Of a DNA stretch of 64,000 nucleotides, positions 53,425-61,651 are shown one piece after another. This DNA comes from Pseudofrankia sp. DC12 (GTDB taxonomy: Bacteria; Actinomycetota; Actinomycetes; Frankiales; Frankiaceae): NCBI RefSeq assembly GCF_000966285.1, contig NZ_KQ031391.1, forward strand, positions 6,696,430 through 6,760,429, read 5' to 3'. Below the pieces are notes generated by a model. It searched no databases, was not told the DNA's origin, and saw only the letters and a program-made list of their open reading frames with translations. The translations under genes were made by a program, and so were the position numbers. Every line of letters begins with the position of its first letter. Within the stretch, counting starts at the first letter, position 1.

Positions 53425-54390
53425 ATGACCGACGCGATGAGGATCTGGTACGTGGCCGGGCAGCGGCTGTGCAACTTTGGCTGCCCGTACTGCGTGTCGA
53501 CCGGGGACTGGTCGAAGAGCCGCCGCTACGACTGGACCGACCCGGCCGACCGGGACGTCCTCGCCGCCACGGTCGGCTGGATCGGCAGCCGGCCGCAGCC
53601 GGTCGAGGTCCGCCTGGGCAGCCTCGGCGAGCCGTTCGCCTCCTCGTTCTTCCTTCAGCAGGCCGGCTGGCTCACCCGCCAGGACAACGTCCGCTACGTG
53701 GAGCTGTTGTCGAACGCCTCGCTGCTCGAGCGCCGTCTTCCCCTGCTGGCCGAAACGGCTGAGATGGCCAAGGTGTCGCTGTGGCTGACCTGGCACCCCG
53801 GCCAGATCGGCCTGGAGAAGTTCACCGACGCCGCTGCGCTTGCCCACGACGCCTACGGCTGCTTCGTCGTCGTCAACGCGTTGCTGTTCGACCCGGCCGA
53901 CGCCGCCGGGGCCCGGCGGGTACGCGACGCGGCCCGCCGCGCCGGGCTCCGGTTCAACCTCGACCTCGGCTACGACCCGACCGCCACGACCGCCAGCCCC
54001 ACCGGCGCTGTGCCGCTGCTGTGCGCCGTCGGCCACGACCACGAACGCGCCCTGCAGGTAATCGAGGAGGCGGGCGGCGACCCGGCGCTGACCAGGCTCG
54101 CGCTCACCGCGCTCGCCGGCCCACGCGAGCTGGAGTGCCGGGCAGGGCACGACTACCTGTTCATCGACATCCACGGGGTGGCCTACCGCTGCTCGCGCTA
54201 CGCCGCCGCCGACCTGCACCCGCTCGGCCGCGTCCTGGACCCCGGCTTCCGCCTGGAGACCCGCGCGGCGACCTGGGCGCCATGCGGGGCGAACGGCGGG
54301 TGCTGCAACAAGGAGGACTTCCTCAACCTGCGCCTTGGCGAGCGGCTCCGGCCGCGCGACCTCCCCAGCCTGGGCTGGATCGGAGCCTGA
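53425..54390 (+). CDS. Second radical SAM enzyme of the operon
   Basis: The 321-residue protein has the cluster motif CNFGCPYC at residue 16, directly at the N-terminus, and LGSLGEPF as the SAM-binding block. A Cys-rich C-terminal region (ECRAGHDYLFIDIHGVAYRC, then CGANGGCC) suggests one auxiliary cluster (twitch or short SPASM). There is no RRE-like region, so it probably works with the first enzyme or on its product. It starts 18 bp after that gene. Confidence 0.85.
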   Translation: MTDAMRIWYVAGQRLCNFGCPYCVSTGDWSKSRRYDWTDPADRDVLAATVGWIGSRPQPVEVRLGSLGEPFASSFFLQQAGWLTRQDNVRYVELLSNASLLERRLPLLAETAEMAKVSLWLTWHPGQIGLEKFTDAAALAHDAYGCFVVVNALLFDPADAAGARRVRDAARRAGLRFNLDLGYDPTATTASPTGAVPLLCAVGHDHERALQVIEEAGGDPALTRLALTALAGPRELECRAGHDYLFIDIHGVAYRCSRYAAADLHPLGRVLDPGFRLETRAATWAPCGANGGCCNKEDFLNLRLGERLRPRDLPSLGWIGA

Positions 54391-54419
54391 CCCGCCTACC
54401 CGAACCCAGCCGGAAAGGG

Positions 54420-55187
54420 ATGCCGATGCTGCTCGGCGAGATGACCTGGCCCGCCTTCGACGATGCGACCCGCGATCCAGCTCCCGGCGCGGGCGTGGTG
54501 ATCGTGCCCGTGGGAGCGGTCGAGCCCCACGGGCCGCACCTGCCGTTGGCCGCCGACACGATGATCAGCGACTACTTCGCCGGCCGGCTCGCCCGCGACC
54601 TTTCCGGCGCCCTGGTCGCTCCGACCATCGGCTACGGGGTGGCGACGCCGCCGCAGCGCCTCGGCGGCGAGTTCCCGGGCGTCCTCAACCTCAGCGGCGA
54701 GGTCTTCACCCGTCTGGTCACCGAGGTGCTCACCGGGCTGGCGTGCCACGGCCTTCGGCGCCTCGTCGTGGTCAACTCCGCGATCGACAACATCAGCTTT
54801 CTGTGCGAGGCCGCGCGGATCGTCACGGCCGCCGTCCCCGGCGCCAGGGTGATGATCGTGAACTGGTGGGACGTGGTCGGCGAGGACTTCCGCGACACGC
54901 TGGCCGCCGAGACCGGGGTCGCGCGCGACGTCGACCACCACGCGGGCATGGTCGAGTCCAGCCTGGTCATGCACATCGCCCCGCGCACCACCCGCCCGGC
55001 GCCCGAAGGTCCGGCCGGCTGCCCGCCTCGCCGGTTCACCTACCACCTTTTCCCGCTCCCGGCCGACGCCGCCACCTCCGACGGCGTCGTCTATACCGCC
55101 GTGGGCTCCAGCCCCGCGATCGGGGAGCGTGTCGCCGAGCAGGTCGCCCGCCGCCTTGCGGACGCGGTGCGCCAGGAGATGCGGTGA
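54420..55187 (+). CDS. Creatininase-family protein with substituted metal motif
   Basis: The 255-residue protein has the family start IVPVGAVEPHGPHLPLAADT (metal Glu/His/Asp region) and DVDHHAGMVESSLVMH near residue 180. Family members include creatinine amidohydrolase and MftE, the peptidase of mycofactocin maturation. The third metal motif, NGHYEN or NGHGGN in those enzymes, reads NSAIDN here, so the metal His is Ala. The site may be altered or inactive. ATG at 54420 or 54426; GGAAAGGG precedes. Confidence 0.85.
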   Translation: MPMLLGEMTWPAFDDATRDPAPGAGVVIVPVGAVEPHGPHLPLAADTMISDYFAGRLARDLSGALVAPTIGYGVATPPQRLGGEFPGVLNLSGEVFTRLVTEVLTGLACHGLRRLVVVNSAIDNISFLCEAARIVTAAVPGARVMIVNWWDVVGEDFRDTLAAETGVARDVDHHAGMVESSLVMHIAPRTTRPAPEGPAGCPPRRFTYHLFPLPADAATSDGVVYTAVGSSPAIGERVAEQVARRLADAVRQEMR

Positions 55188-56389
55188 CCGGCCACACCAC
55201 GGATCACGACGTGACGGACGAGGTTCTGCTGCTGTACTCGCCGTCGGCGTCCTACCCCGAACCGGTGGCATGCCTGACCGACCGGGACGGCCGGCTCGTG
55301 CACGCCTGGAGCAACGCCACCGGGCAGCCCGACCCCGTGGACGATCCGCCGTCCTACCTGCGTGGCTGGAACCACGTCGAGCTCGGACCCGACGGAAGCC
55401 TGTACGCGATCGTGCCGCTGCACGCGGTATTGAAACTGCGCCCCGACTCCAGCCTGGCCTGGAGCGCCCCGGTGCCCGCCCACCACGACCTGGACGTCGC
55501 CGCCGACGGCCGCGTGCACGTCCTGACCGAACAGCCCCGCCTCATCCCGGCGCCCGGCGGCCCGTACCTGCTCCTGGACAACCAGATCACCGTCCTGGAG
55601 GCCGGCGGGCGGCCAGTCGAGCAGCACTCGCTGTACGACCTGCTCGCCACCGTCGACCACCTGCGTGGCCTGGTCCACGACGAGCTCGCCCGCCGTGCCA
55701 GGGCGACGGTCGGGTGCGCTGACCTGCACCGACTCGCGGGGCGACGAGGGCGGGAGGTCTCCCGTGCGCTGCGGGACCAGCCGGGCTCGCCGTGCGACGT
55801 GCTGCACGCCAACACCCTGGAGATCGTGCCCGCCCATCCGGCCGGCCTGTGGGATGACGGCGACGTCCTGGTCGCGGTCCGCGAGCTGGACCTGATCGCC
55901 GTCGTCAGCCCACGGGCCGGCGCGGTGCGCTGGTGGTGGGGACCCGGCGAGTTGTCCGGGCCGCACCAACCCTCCGCCCTGCCCGGCGGCAGCGTGCTGG
56001 TGTTCGACAACGGGCGCGCCGCGCGCCGCTCCCGCGTCCTGGAGATCGACCCCGCCACTGGCGAGATCGTCTTCACCTACGTCGCCGATCCGCCGGCCGC
56101 GCTGTTCACCGAACTCGCCGGAGGCTGCCAGCAACTCCCGAGCGGAACCCTGCTCGTCACCGACGCCCAGCACGGCCGCGCCATCGAGATCAGCCGCGAC
56201 GGCAGCACCCTGCGGGAACTCCACATCCGCACGAACCACACGGCCGGCGGGAACTCCCGCTGCGACATCTACCGACTGGCCGCCATCCCGGCCCGAACCG
56301 CCGCGCGCCTGGCCACGCCCGCCGGCCGGGCCTGGCAGCTGGCCACCACCCGAGTCCGCTGCCAACCCGAGGTCCGGAGCAGCCAGTGA
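55184..56389 (+). CDS. Arylsulfotransferase-like beta-propeller protein
   Basis: The 401-residue protein shows repeated propeller blades of the ASST kind: LRGWNHVELGPDGSLYAI, LKLRPDSSLAW, HHDLDVAADGRVHVLTE, DVLHANTLEIVP and SGPHQPSALPGGSVLVFDNG, with conserved His at the positions expected in ASST enzymes. No signal peptide is seen, so it would be cytosolic, unlike bacterial PAPS-independent ASST. Sulfate transfer is a possibility; a scaffold role is another. GTG overlaps the creatininase stop by 4 bp. Confidence 0.75.
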   Translation: MTGHTTDHDVTDEVLLLYSPSASYPEPVACLTDRDGRLVHAWSNATGQPDPVDDPPSYLRGWNHVELGPDGSLYAIVPLHAVLKLRPDSSLAWSAPVPAHHDLDVAADGRVHVLTEQPRLIPAPGGPYLLLDNQITVLEAGGRPVEQHSLYDLLATVDHLRGLVHDELARRARATVGCADLHRLAGRRGREVSRALRDQPGSPCDVLHANTLEIVPAHPAGLWDDGDVLVAVRELDLIAVVSPRAGAVRWWWGPGELSGPHQPSALPGGSVLVFDNGRAARRSRVLEIDPATGEIVFTYVADPPAALFTELAGGCQQLPSGTLLVTDAQHGRAIEISRDGSTLRELHIRTNHTAGGNSRCDIYRLAAIPARTAARLATPAGRAWQLATTRVRCQPEVRSSQ

Positions 56390-57336
56390 TCAGCGTCATC
56401 ATCCCCACCGCCGACCGGCCCGGCTACCTGGACCGGGCGCTGCGCAGCCTGGACCGCCAGAGCCTGCGCGACTTCGAGGTCATCGTCGTCGCCGATGGGG
56501 GCACCCCACCTGAGCAGGTCATCGACGCCTGGCGCGGGCGGCTCGCGATCACCCTGCTGGAGGTGCCACAGCGGCGGGGCGTATCGCACGCCCGCAACCT
56601 CGGCGCTGCCAGCGCTTCCGGGGACCTGCTCGCCTTCCTGGACGACGATGACGTCTTCCTGCCCGACCACCTGGCCGTCGCCGCCACCACCCTGGCTGAT
56701 CCCAGCATCGAGGTGGCCTACGGCGCGGCGCTGGTCAGCGACCGCTGGATCGACGCCATACCGCGGACCGCCGACGGCGCCGCCGTCCTGCGCAAGGGCT
56801 ACCCGTTCGATCCCGGCTTCCTGCTGGTCGCCAACTTCATCCACACCGGGGCGGTCACCGTCCGCAACTACACCGGAACCTCGGCCCAGTTCGACGAGAC
56901 CCTCCAGCACTGCGAGGACTGGGCGATGTGGCTGACCCTGCACGCCCAGGGCTACCGGTTCGCCTACACGGGCGCCTGCACCAGCGTCTACCACCAGGTC
57001 CAGGGCGCCTCCGGAACCGTCGCCGCCGCCTACCAGCGCAGCCCGACACCCTTCACCCTCGCCCGCCGCCGCCTGTACGCCTCCTGGCCGGCCTCCGACC
57101 CCCGGGTGGCCGGCTACCGGCGCTGGATCACCGAGTTCGACGGTCGTTTGGACGTCGCCATCGAGCGGGGCCAGCCGGTTCCGCGACACGCCTTCGAGCA
57201 CGCCATCCGGACCCTCTACCCGGCCTTCACCACAGCGGCGCAGGCTGATCTGGCGCACCTCGACATGCTGTTCCGCCCGCCCGTGCTCGCCCGCGCTCTC
57301 GGCCCGCGGGCAGATCGTCAGGGAGTACCCGGATGA
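56386..57336 (+). CDS. Family 2 glycosyltransferase
   Basis: The 316-residue GT-A enzyme begins ISVIIPTADRPGYLDRALRSL, has GVSHARNLGAASASGDLLAFLDDDD (nucleotide-sugar and metal DxD) and a later EDWAMWLTLHAQGYRFAY (the catalytic ED-type motif). It would attach a sugar to the pathway intermediate, as MftF does in mycofactocin, although the sequence is not obviously MftF. GTG overlaps the previous stop by 4 bp. Confidence 0.88.
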   Translation: MISVIIPTADRPGYLDRALRSLDRQSLRDFEVIVVADGGTPPEQVIDAWRGRLAITLLEVPQRRGVSHARNLGAASASGDLLAFLDDDDVFLPDHLAVAATTLADPSIEVAYGAALVSDRWIDAIPRTADGAAVLRKGYPFDPGFLLVANFIHTGAVTVRNYTGTSAQFDETLQHCEDWAMWLTLHAQGYRFAYTGACTSVYHQVQGASGTVAAAYQRSPTPFTLARRRLYASWPASDPRVAGYRRWITEFDGRLDVAIERGQPVPRHAFEHAIRTLYPAFTTAAQADLAHLDMLFRPPVLARALGPRADRQGVPG

Positions 57337-58070
57337 CCGACGTCGCCGCCGGGCCGGCGCTCTACGACGGGTACGCCCAGGTCTTCGCCGACGAGGCCGC
57401 CGTCAGCGCCTACAACGCCCACTACGACCGGCCGGCCGTGCTCGGCCTGCTCGGCGACGTCACCGGACTCACCGTCCTGGACGCCGGCTGCGGGCCCGGC
57501 CTCTACGCCACCGAACTCCTGCGCGGCGGCGCCCACGTCATCGGCTGCGACGCCAGCACCGACATGATCGCCCTCGCCCACAGGCGGCTCGGCCCCGGTC
57601 CCGTGCTGCGCCAGCACGACCTGAACCGGCCTCTGGACTGGCTGCCCGACGCCAGCGCCGACCTGGCGCTGCTCGCCCTGGTCATCCACTACCTCGACAA
57701 CCGGGCGGGCGCGCTCCGCGAGATCTACCGGGTCCTGCGCCCCGGCGGGGCCCTGGTCATCTCCACCAGCCATCCCACCGCCGACTGGCAGGCCAGCGAC
57801 GGCGGCTACTTCGACGCCCGCCACGAGCAGGAGCAGTGGTCGTGCGGACTCACCCACCGCTACTGGCGGCAGCCCCTGCAGAACTGGATCGCCGAGTTCA
57901 CCGCCGCCGGATTCCTCCTCAAGGCCCTCGTCGAGCACCAGCCCCAGCCGCGGATGGCGCGCACGCACCCCGCCGTGTTCGCCCGCCTGTCCCGGGAGCC
58001 CGGGTTCATCGCCTACCGCCTCGCCAAGCCGCCGGACACGGCGCCCGCGTGGAAGGATCCAGCAGTATGA
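57333..58070 (+). CDS. Class I SAM-dependent methyltransferase of the operon
   Basis: The 245-residue protein has motif I TVLDAGCGPGLYATELL, motif II GCDASTDMIALA and LRPGGALVISTSHP, with an HRYWRQPLQNWIAEFTAAGF end common in Methyltransf_11 enzymes. It probably caps a hydroxyl, amine or carboxyl of the product. ATG overlaps the glycosyltransferase stop by 4 bp. Confidence 0.88.
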   Translation: MTDVAAGPALYDGYAQVFADEAAVSAYNAHYDRPAVLGLLGDVTGLTVLDAGCGPGLYATELLRGGAHVIGCDASTDMIALAHRRLGPGPVLRQHDLNRPLDWLPDASADLALLALVIHYLDNRAGALREIYRVLRPGGALVISTSHPTADWQASDGGYFDARHEQEQWSCGLTHRYWRQPLQNWIAEFTAAGFLLKALVEHQPQPRMARTHPAVFARLSREPGFIAYRLAKPPDTAPAWKDPAV

Positions 58071-58630
58071 CCACGGGGAGACCGGTGCTAGCCGTCGTCA
58101 GCGGCCCGCCAGGAACCGGCAAGACCACCCTCGCCCGCGCGCTCGCCACGGCCGTCGGCTGCCCGGCGGTGATCCGCGACGAGATCAAACAAGGACTGGT
58201 CCTGGCCAGCCCCGGCTACCAGGCCGGCGGCGACGACCCACTCAACATCCCCGCTCTGCACGCCTTCTTCGGCGTCCTGGAAACGCTGGCGAAAGCCGGT
58301 GTCACCGTCGTGGCCGAGGCCGCGTTCCAGGACCGGCTCTGGAGACCCCACCTGGAACCGCTCACCGCCCACGCCGACGTGCGGATCATCCGCTGCGCCG
58401 TCGACGCCGCCACCGCCCACCAGCGGATCACCAACCGCGCCGGGCTCGACCCCCACCGCGCCGCCCACGGCGACCGCGACCTCCTCGACGACATCGCCGC
58501 CGGCCGCCACTCCCTCGACGCCTTCGTCGACATCCGCCTGGACCTCCCGCGGCTCCCCGTCGACACCAGCGACGGCTACCGCCCCGGCCTCGACACCATC
58601 GCCGCGTTCCTCACCGAGCCCATCCCGTGA
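58067..58630 (+). CDS. P-loop kinase (AAA_33/zeta-toxin-like fold)
   Basis: The 187-residue protein has Walker A SGPPGTGKTTLARAL, the RDEIKQGLV lid segment, VVAEAAFQDRLW and DVRIIRCAVDAATAHQRI. It is a small-molecule kinase of the chloramphenicol-phosphotransferase/polynucleotide-kinase type. It may phosphorylate the product for self-protection or as a biosynthetic step. It is the last gene, overlapping the methyltransferase by 4 bp. Confidence 0.85.
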   Translation: MTTGRPVLAVVSGPPGTGKTTLARALATAVGCPAVIRDEIKQGLVLASPGYQAGGDDPLNIPALHAFFGVLETLAKAGVTVVAEAAFQDRLWRPHLEPLTAHADVRIIRCAVDAATAHQRITNRAGLDPHRAAHGDRDLLDDIAAGRHSLDAFVDIRLDLPRLPVDTSDGYRPGLDTIAAFLTEPIP

Positions 58631-58677
58631 GCGCAGGCCGGGCCGTGGGACGGGCCTGCCAAGCCGTGTCGACTCAG

Positions 58678-59243
58678 CCCGCGACAGCTGCCGCCTCGGT
58701 GGCGCGCAGGTAGCTGTACACCGTCTCGCGGCTGACGCCGAACTCCCGAGCCAGGTCGGACTTCCGTTCGCCGGCGGCGGCGCGCGCGACCAGCTCGCGG
58801 GCCTGGCCGGGGGTCAGGGCGGGCTTGCGACCGGTGTAGGCGCCGCGCTGCTTGGCTGCGGCGATGCCCTCGCGCTGGCGCTCGAGGATCAGGGCGCGCT
58901 CGAACTCGGCGAACGCGCCCATGACGGAGAGCAGCAGGGTCGCCATCGGCGAGTCCTCGCCGGTGAAGGTCAGGCCCTCCTTGACGAACTCGACCCGCAC
59001 GCCCTTGGCCGTGAGGGTCCGCACAAGGCGGCGCAGGTCGTCGAGATTGCGCGCGAGCCGGTCCATCGAGTGCACGAGCACGGTGTCGCCCTCGCGAACG
59101 AACGCGAGCATCTCGTCGAGCTTCGGCCGATCGGCATCCTTCCCGGACGCCTTGTCCGTGAACAGCCGCTCGACCTCGACCCCGTCGAGCTGACGCACGG
59201 TGTTCTGGTCGGCGCTGCTCACCCTGACGTAACCGACCCGCAT
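58678..59243 (-). CDS. tnpR: Serine recombinase (Tn3-type resolvase)
   Basis: The 188-residue resolvase starts MRVGYVRVSSADQNTVRQL with the catalytic Ser in RVSS, contains VLVHSMDRLARNLDDLRR and GAFAEFERALILERQREGI, and ends in an HTH (KSDLAREFGVSRETVYSYL). It is full length. It probably resolved cointegrates of one of the local transposons; a candidate res site lies immediately upstream. Confidence 0.93.
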
Positions 59244-59261
59244 CCGCTCCCGGCCCCCTCG

Positions 59262-59335
59262 CCATCCGAAATGTCAAGATGGAATCTAAGAACCAAGTAG
59301 ACGGACGTCAAGAAATGGGGCCCGGGACTCTAATC
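59262..59335. other. Candidate res site upstream of the resolvase gene
   Basis: This stretch is markedly AT-richer than its surroundings and contains ATGTCAAGATGG and ACGTCAAGAAATGG as direct repeats, with further partial dyads. Its position just upstream of tnpR is where res subsites I-III sit in Tn3-family elements. Confidence 0.4.
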
Positions 59336-59583
59336 TGACGCCCCGCAGGTCACCTGGATGTGTGGCGTTGGGGTCTACTTCAACCTGACGAGAATCTGAT
59401 CATCCTCGCGCCCGGAACCGGTCCCGGACCGCCGAGCCGGCGCCCCTGTTTCTGTCGGTGCCAGGCCTTACCGTGATCGGGCAACAGCGGACGGAACGGG
59501 GGAAGCCGACGTGATACCAGCGCAGGGGGCTACGAGGCCACGTTCATCTCGATGACAGCCGACGGCGAATGGGTCGAGAAGCG

Positions 59584-59621
59584 GGGGCCCGGTAGGAACG
59601 GAACGGAAAGCCGGTGTTGCT
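59584..59621 (+). repeat. 38-bp terminal repeat, left end of transposon C
   Basis: It begins GGGGCCCGGTAGGAACGGAA and is related to the left end of transposon B at 47124. GGGG is outermost; the HTH gene and the transposase follow to the right. Copy 1 of the 844-bp repeat lacks the outer 31 bases of this end. Confidence 0.7.
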
Positions 59622-60458
59622 GTCAAAACTTTTGACGGTCGGCGGTCGGGTCCGACAGGGTGGGTGGGTGAGCGATGACCCGACGGTTGGTTTCCTGAAG
59701 GCGGATGTGGCGCGGTTCTGCGCCGGCCTGGACGATCTGGCGCCTGCGATCCGGCTGCGGCTCGTTGTTGAGCTGCGGCAGGCGCTGGACGAGGTGACGG
59801 ACACGGCGTTGGACAGCGGGATGGCTGCGGCGAGGGCGGAGGGCTGGGGGCTGCGGCAGATCGGCGGCCTGGTGGGTCTGTCGCACGAGAAGGTCCGCTA
59901 CCGGCTCGCCCGGGCGGAGAGCGAGCCGGCCGGGCCCTCCTAGCCCAGGGCTGTGGCCTCGGCGGGCTTGCGGGTGGATCGGAGCTGGCCTCCGGCGACC
60001 TCGGCGGGCAGCGCGAAGCTGTACCGGCCGTGGAAGTTGATGTGGGCGAACTTCAGCGGCGAGAGGCGGGCGATGTCCTCGTCGCGGACGTGGATGCCCT
60101 CGGCTCGCATCTCGTCGATGATCTGCTGGAAGTAGACCGTGTTCCACAGGACGACGATGTTGAGGATCAGTCCCAGTGCCCCGAGCTGGTCTTCCTGTCC
60201 CTCGCGGTAGGACTGCCGTAGCTCGCCCTTCTGCCCGTGGAAGATCTTGCGGGCGAGGTTGTGGCGGGACTCCTGCCGGTTGAGCTGGGTGTTCACGCGC
60301 CGCCGTAGCAGTTCGTCGGCGAAGTAGGTGGACAGGTAGGCGCTGCGGTCGAGACGGCCGATCTCCATGATTGCCTTGCCGGTGGGGGTGGGCTTGCCGC
60401 CGGGTGCCAGCACGCGCAAGACCTCGGAGGCCTTGATCGTGCCGGAGTGCAGGGAGCC
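59615..60458. repeat. 844-bp direct repeat, copy 2
   Basis: Same orientation as 44416-45259. Here the segment is in its natural context inside transposon C, so this is the parent-like copy. Confidence 0.93.
59668..59943 (+). CDS. Small transposon-borne HTH protein (copy 2)
   Basis: Identical to the 91-residue product at 44469, in its native place between the terminal repeat and the convergent transposase gene. The operator-like palindrome GTCAAAACTTTTGAC lies at 59631-59645. Confidence 0.7.
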   Translation: MSDDPTVGFLKADVARFCAGLDDLAPAIRLRLVVELRQALDEVTDTALDSGMAAARAEGWGLRQIGGLVGLSHEKVRYRLARAESEPAGPS

Positions 60459-61403
60459 GGCGACGCGCAGGACGTCATCCCAGTTGGCGGCGATCTGCCC
60501 GAGGTTGATCCGGTCGCGGGTCAGCGGGTTGAGGGGGCCGTAGTCGGCGTCCGGGTCGGCGCGGTAGAGGGTCGCGCTGCCGGCGTCGGCCAGGCGTGGG
60601 GAGAACTGATAGCCCAGGAGGCGGAACAGGCCGAAGGTCATCTCGGAGGCGCCATGGGTGTCCGAGGTGACCTCGACGGGCCGCAGGGCGGTCTCCTGTT
60701 CCAGCAGGCCGTCGAGGATGTAGAACGAGTCGCGCTGGGTGCCGGGGATCAGGATGCCGTGCAGGCCGCTGAACTGGTCGGACAGGAAGTTGTAGAACGT
60801 AGCTCCGTGCCGGCGGGTCCCGAAGTACTTCGGGTTCGGGCCGGAGTTGAGGGTGCGGATCGGGGTGAGGAACCGCAGGCCGTCGGCCGAGGCCAACTCG
60901 CCACCGCCCCATGCCTGGACCAGCGGCAGGAGGGTGTGGAAGGCGACCAGGCGGGCGTTGGCCCGGCTGAGGGTCTGGGAGCGCAGGTAGTTCTGCTCGA
61001 CCCAGAACAGCCGGTCGCGGCTGAGCGCGGCGATCCCGTCGTGGACGATCGGCTCCATGCCGACGTTGGTCGCCTCCGCGGTGAGCACAGCGGCCACGGA
61101 CAGCTCCAGGTCGTCCATCCGGGACTCGGCCTCGGAGACGTGGGTGAACTCCGCCAGGTAGGGCACCCAGGAGTTGACCTCCAGCACCATCTCGGGCAGG
61201 TCGACGGAGGGCAGGCGGGCATCGACCTGCCGGTTGAGCTCGTCGAGGGACGCGGGGACCTCCAGCCGGTCGAGACCGGTGAGGATGATGCGGTCGCGGC
61301 CGTCCTGCCGCTCGATCCGCACGGCGGGGTTAGCCGCCAGGCCGTCGGCGAGCTCGCGGTGGGAGCGGTCCAGCCGCGCGACCCAGCCGGCGAGCGTGGT
61401 GTC
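59940..61403 (-). pseudogene. Tn3-family transposase of transposon C, 3' part
   Basis: The frame runs from 61403 (DTTLAGWVARLDRSHRELADG) to the stop at 59940, about 487 codons, with the catalytic blocks ASADGLRFLTP, VTSDTHGASEMTFGLFRLLG and NRQESRHNLARKI. It is cut at 61403 by a terminal repeat of transposon A; the 5-bp GTGTC there is the complement of the GACAC at 32671-32675, where the missing upstream codons are found. The N-terminal half of the gene is absent from the window. Confidence 0.9.
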
Positions 61404-61441
61404 GGGGCTTGAGCAGCAACCGAACGCTCAATGGCGTTAGC
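61404..61441 (+). repeat. 38-bp Tn3-family terminal repeat, right end of transposon A
   Basis: It begins GGGGCTTGAGCAGCAACCG and differs from the repeat at 32676 in a few inner and terminal positions, as left and right ends of one transposon usually do. GGGG abuts the interrupted transposase, so the transposon body lies to the right of this point, opposite to what a simple insertion would give. Confidence 0.85.
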
Positions 61442-61598
61442 GTGCCCGCGCCAGCGCGTAGTCGTTGGCGGTCTGGTAGATGTGGAACCTGGCCTCGCGG
61501 CCTCGGGCATCGCCGTGCGGTGCGCGCGGGGTGCCTGACCAGGCGTTTCGCATCTGATGCAGAAATCCCGCATCGAATGCGAGCGGGTTGAGGGTCAC
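61437..61598 (-). CDS. Possible 53-residue protein at the transposon A end
   Basis: GTG at 61598 opens MTLNPLAFDAGFLHQMRNAW and the frame ends FHIYQTANDYALARAR with a TAA inside the terminal repeat. Composition is protein-like. It may be a small passenger or the tail of a lost gene. No family recognised. Confidence 0.3.
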   Translation of the reverse strand: MTLNPLAFDAGFLHQMRNAWSGTPRAPHGDARGREARFHIYQTANDYALARAR

Positions 61599-61651
61599 GG
61601 TCGGTGGCGATCGGGAGTCGGGCCGGCGCGGCGGGGTGCCATAGTCCCCGC

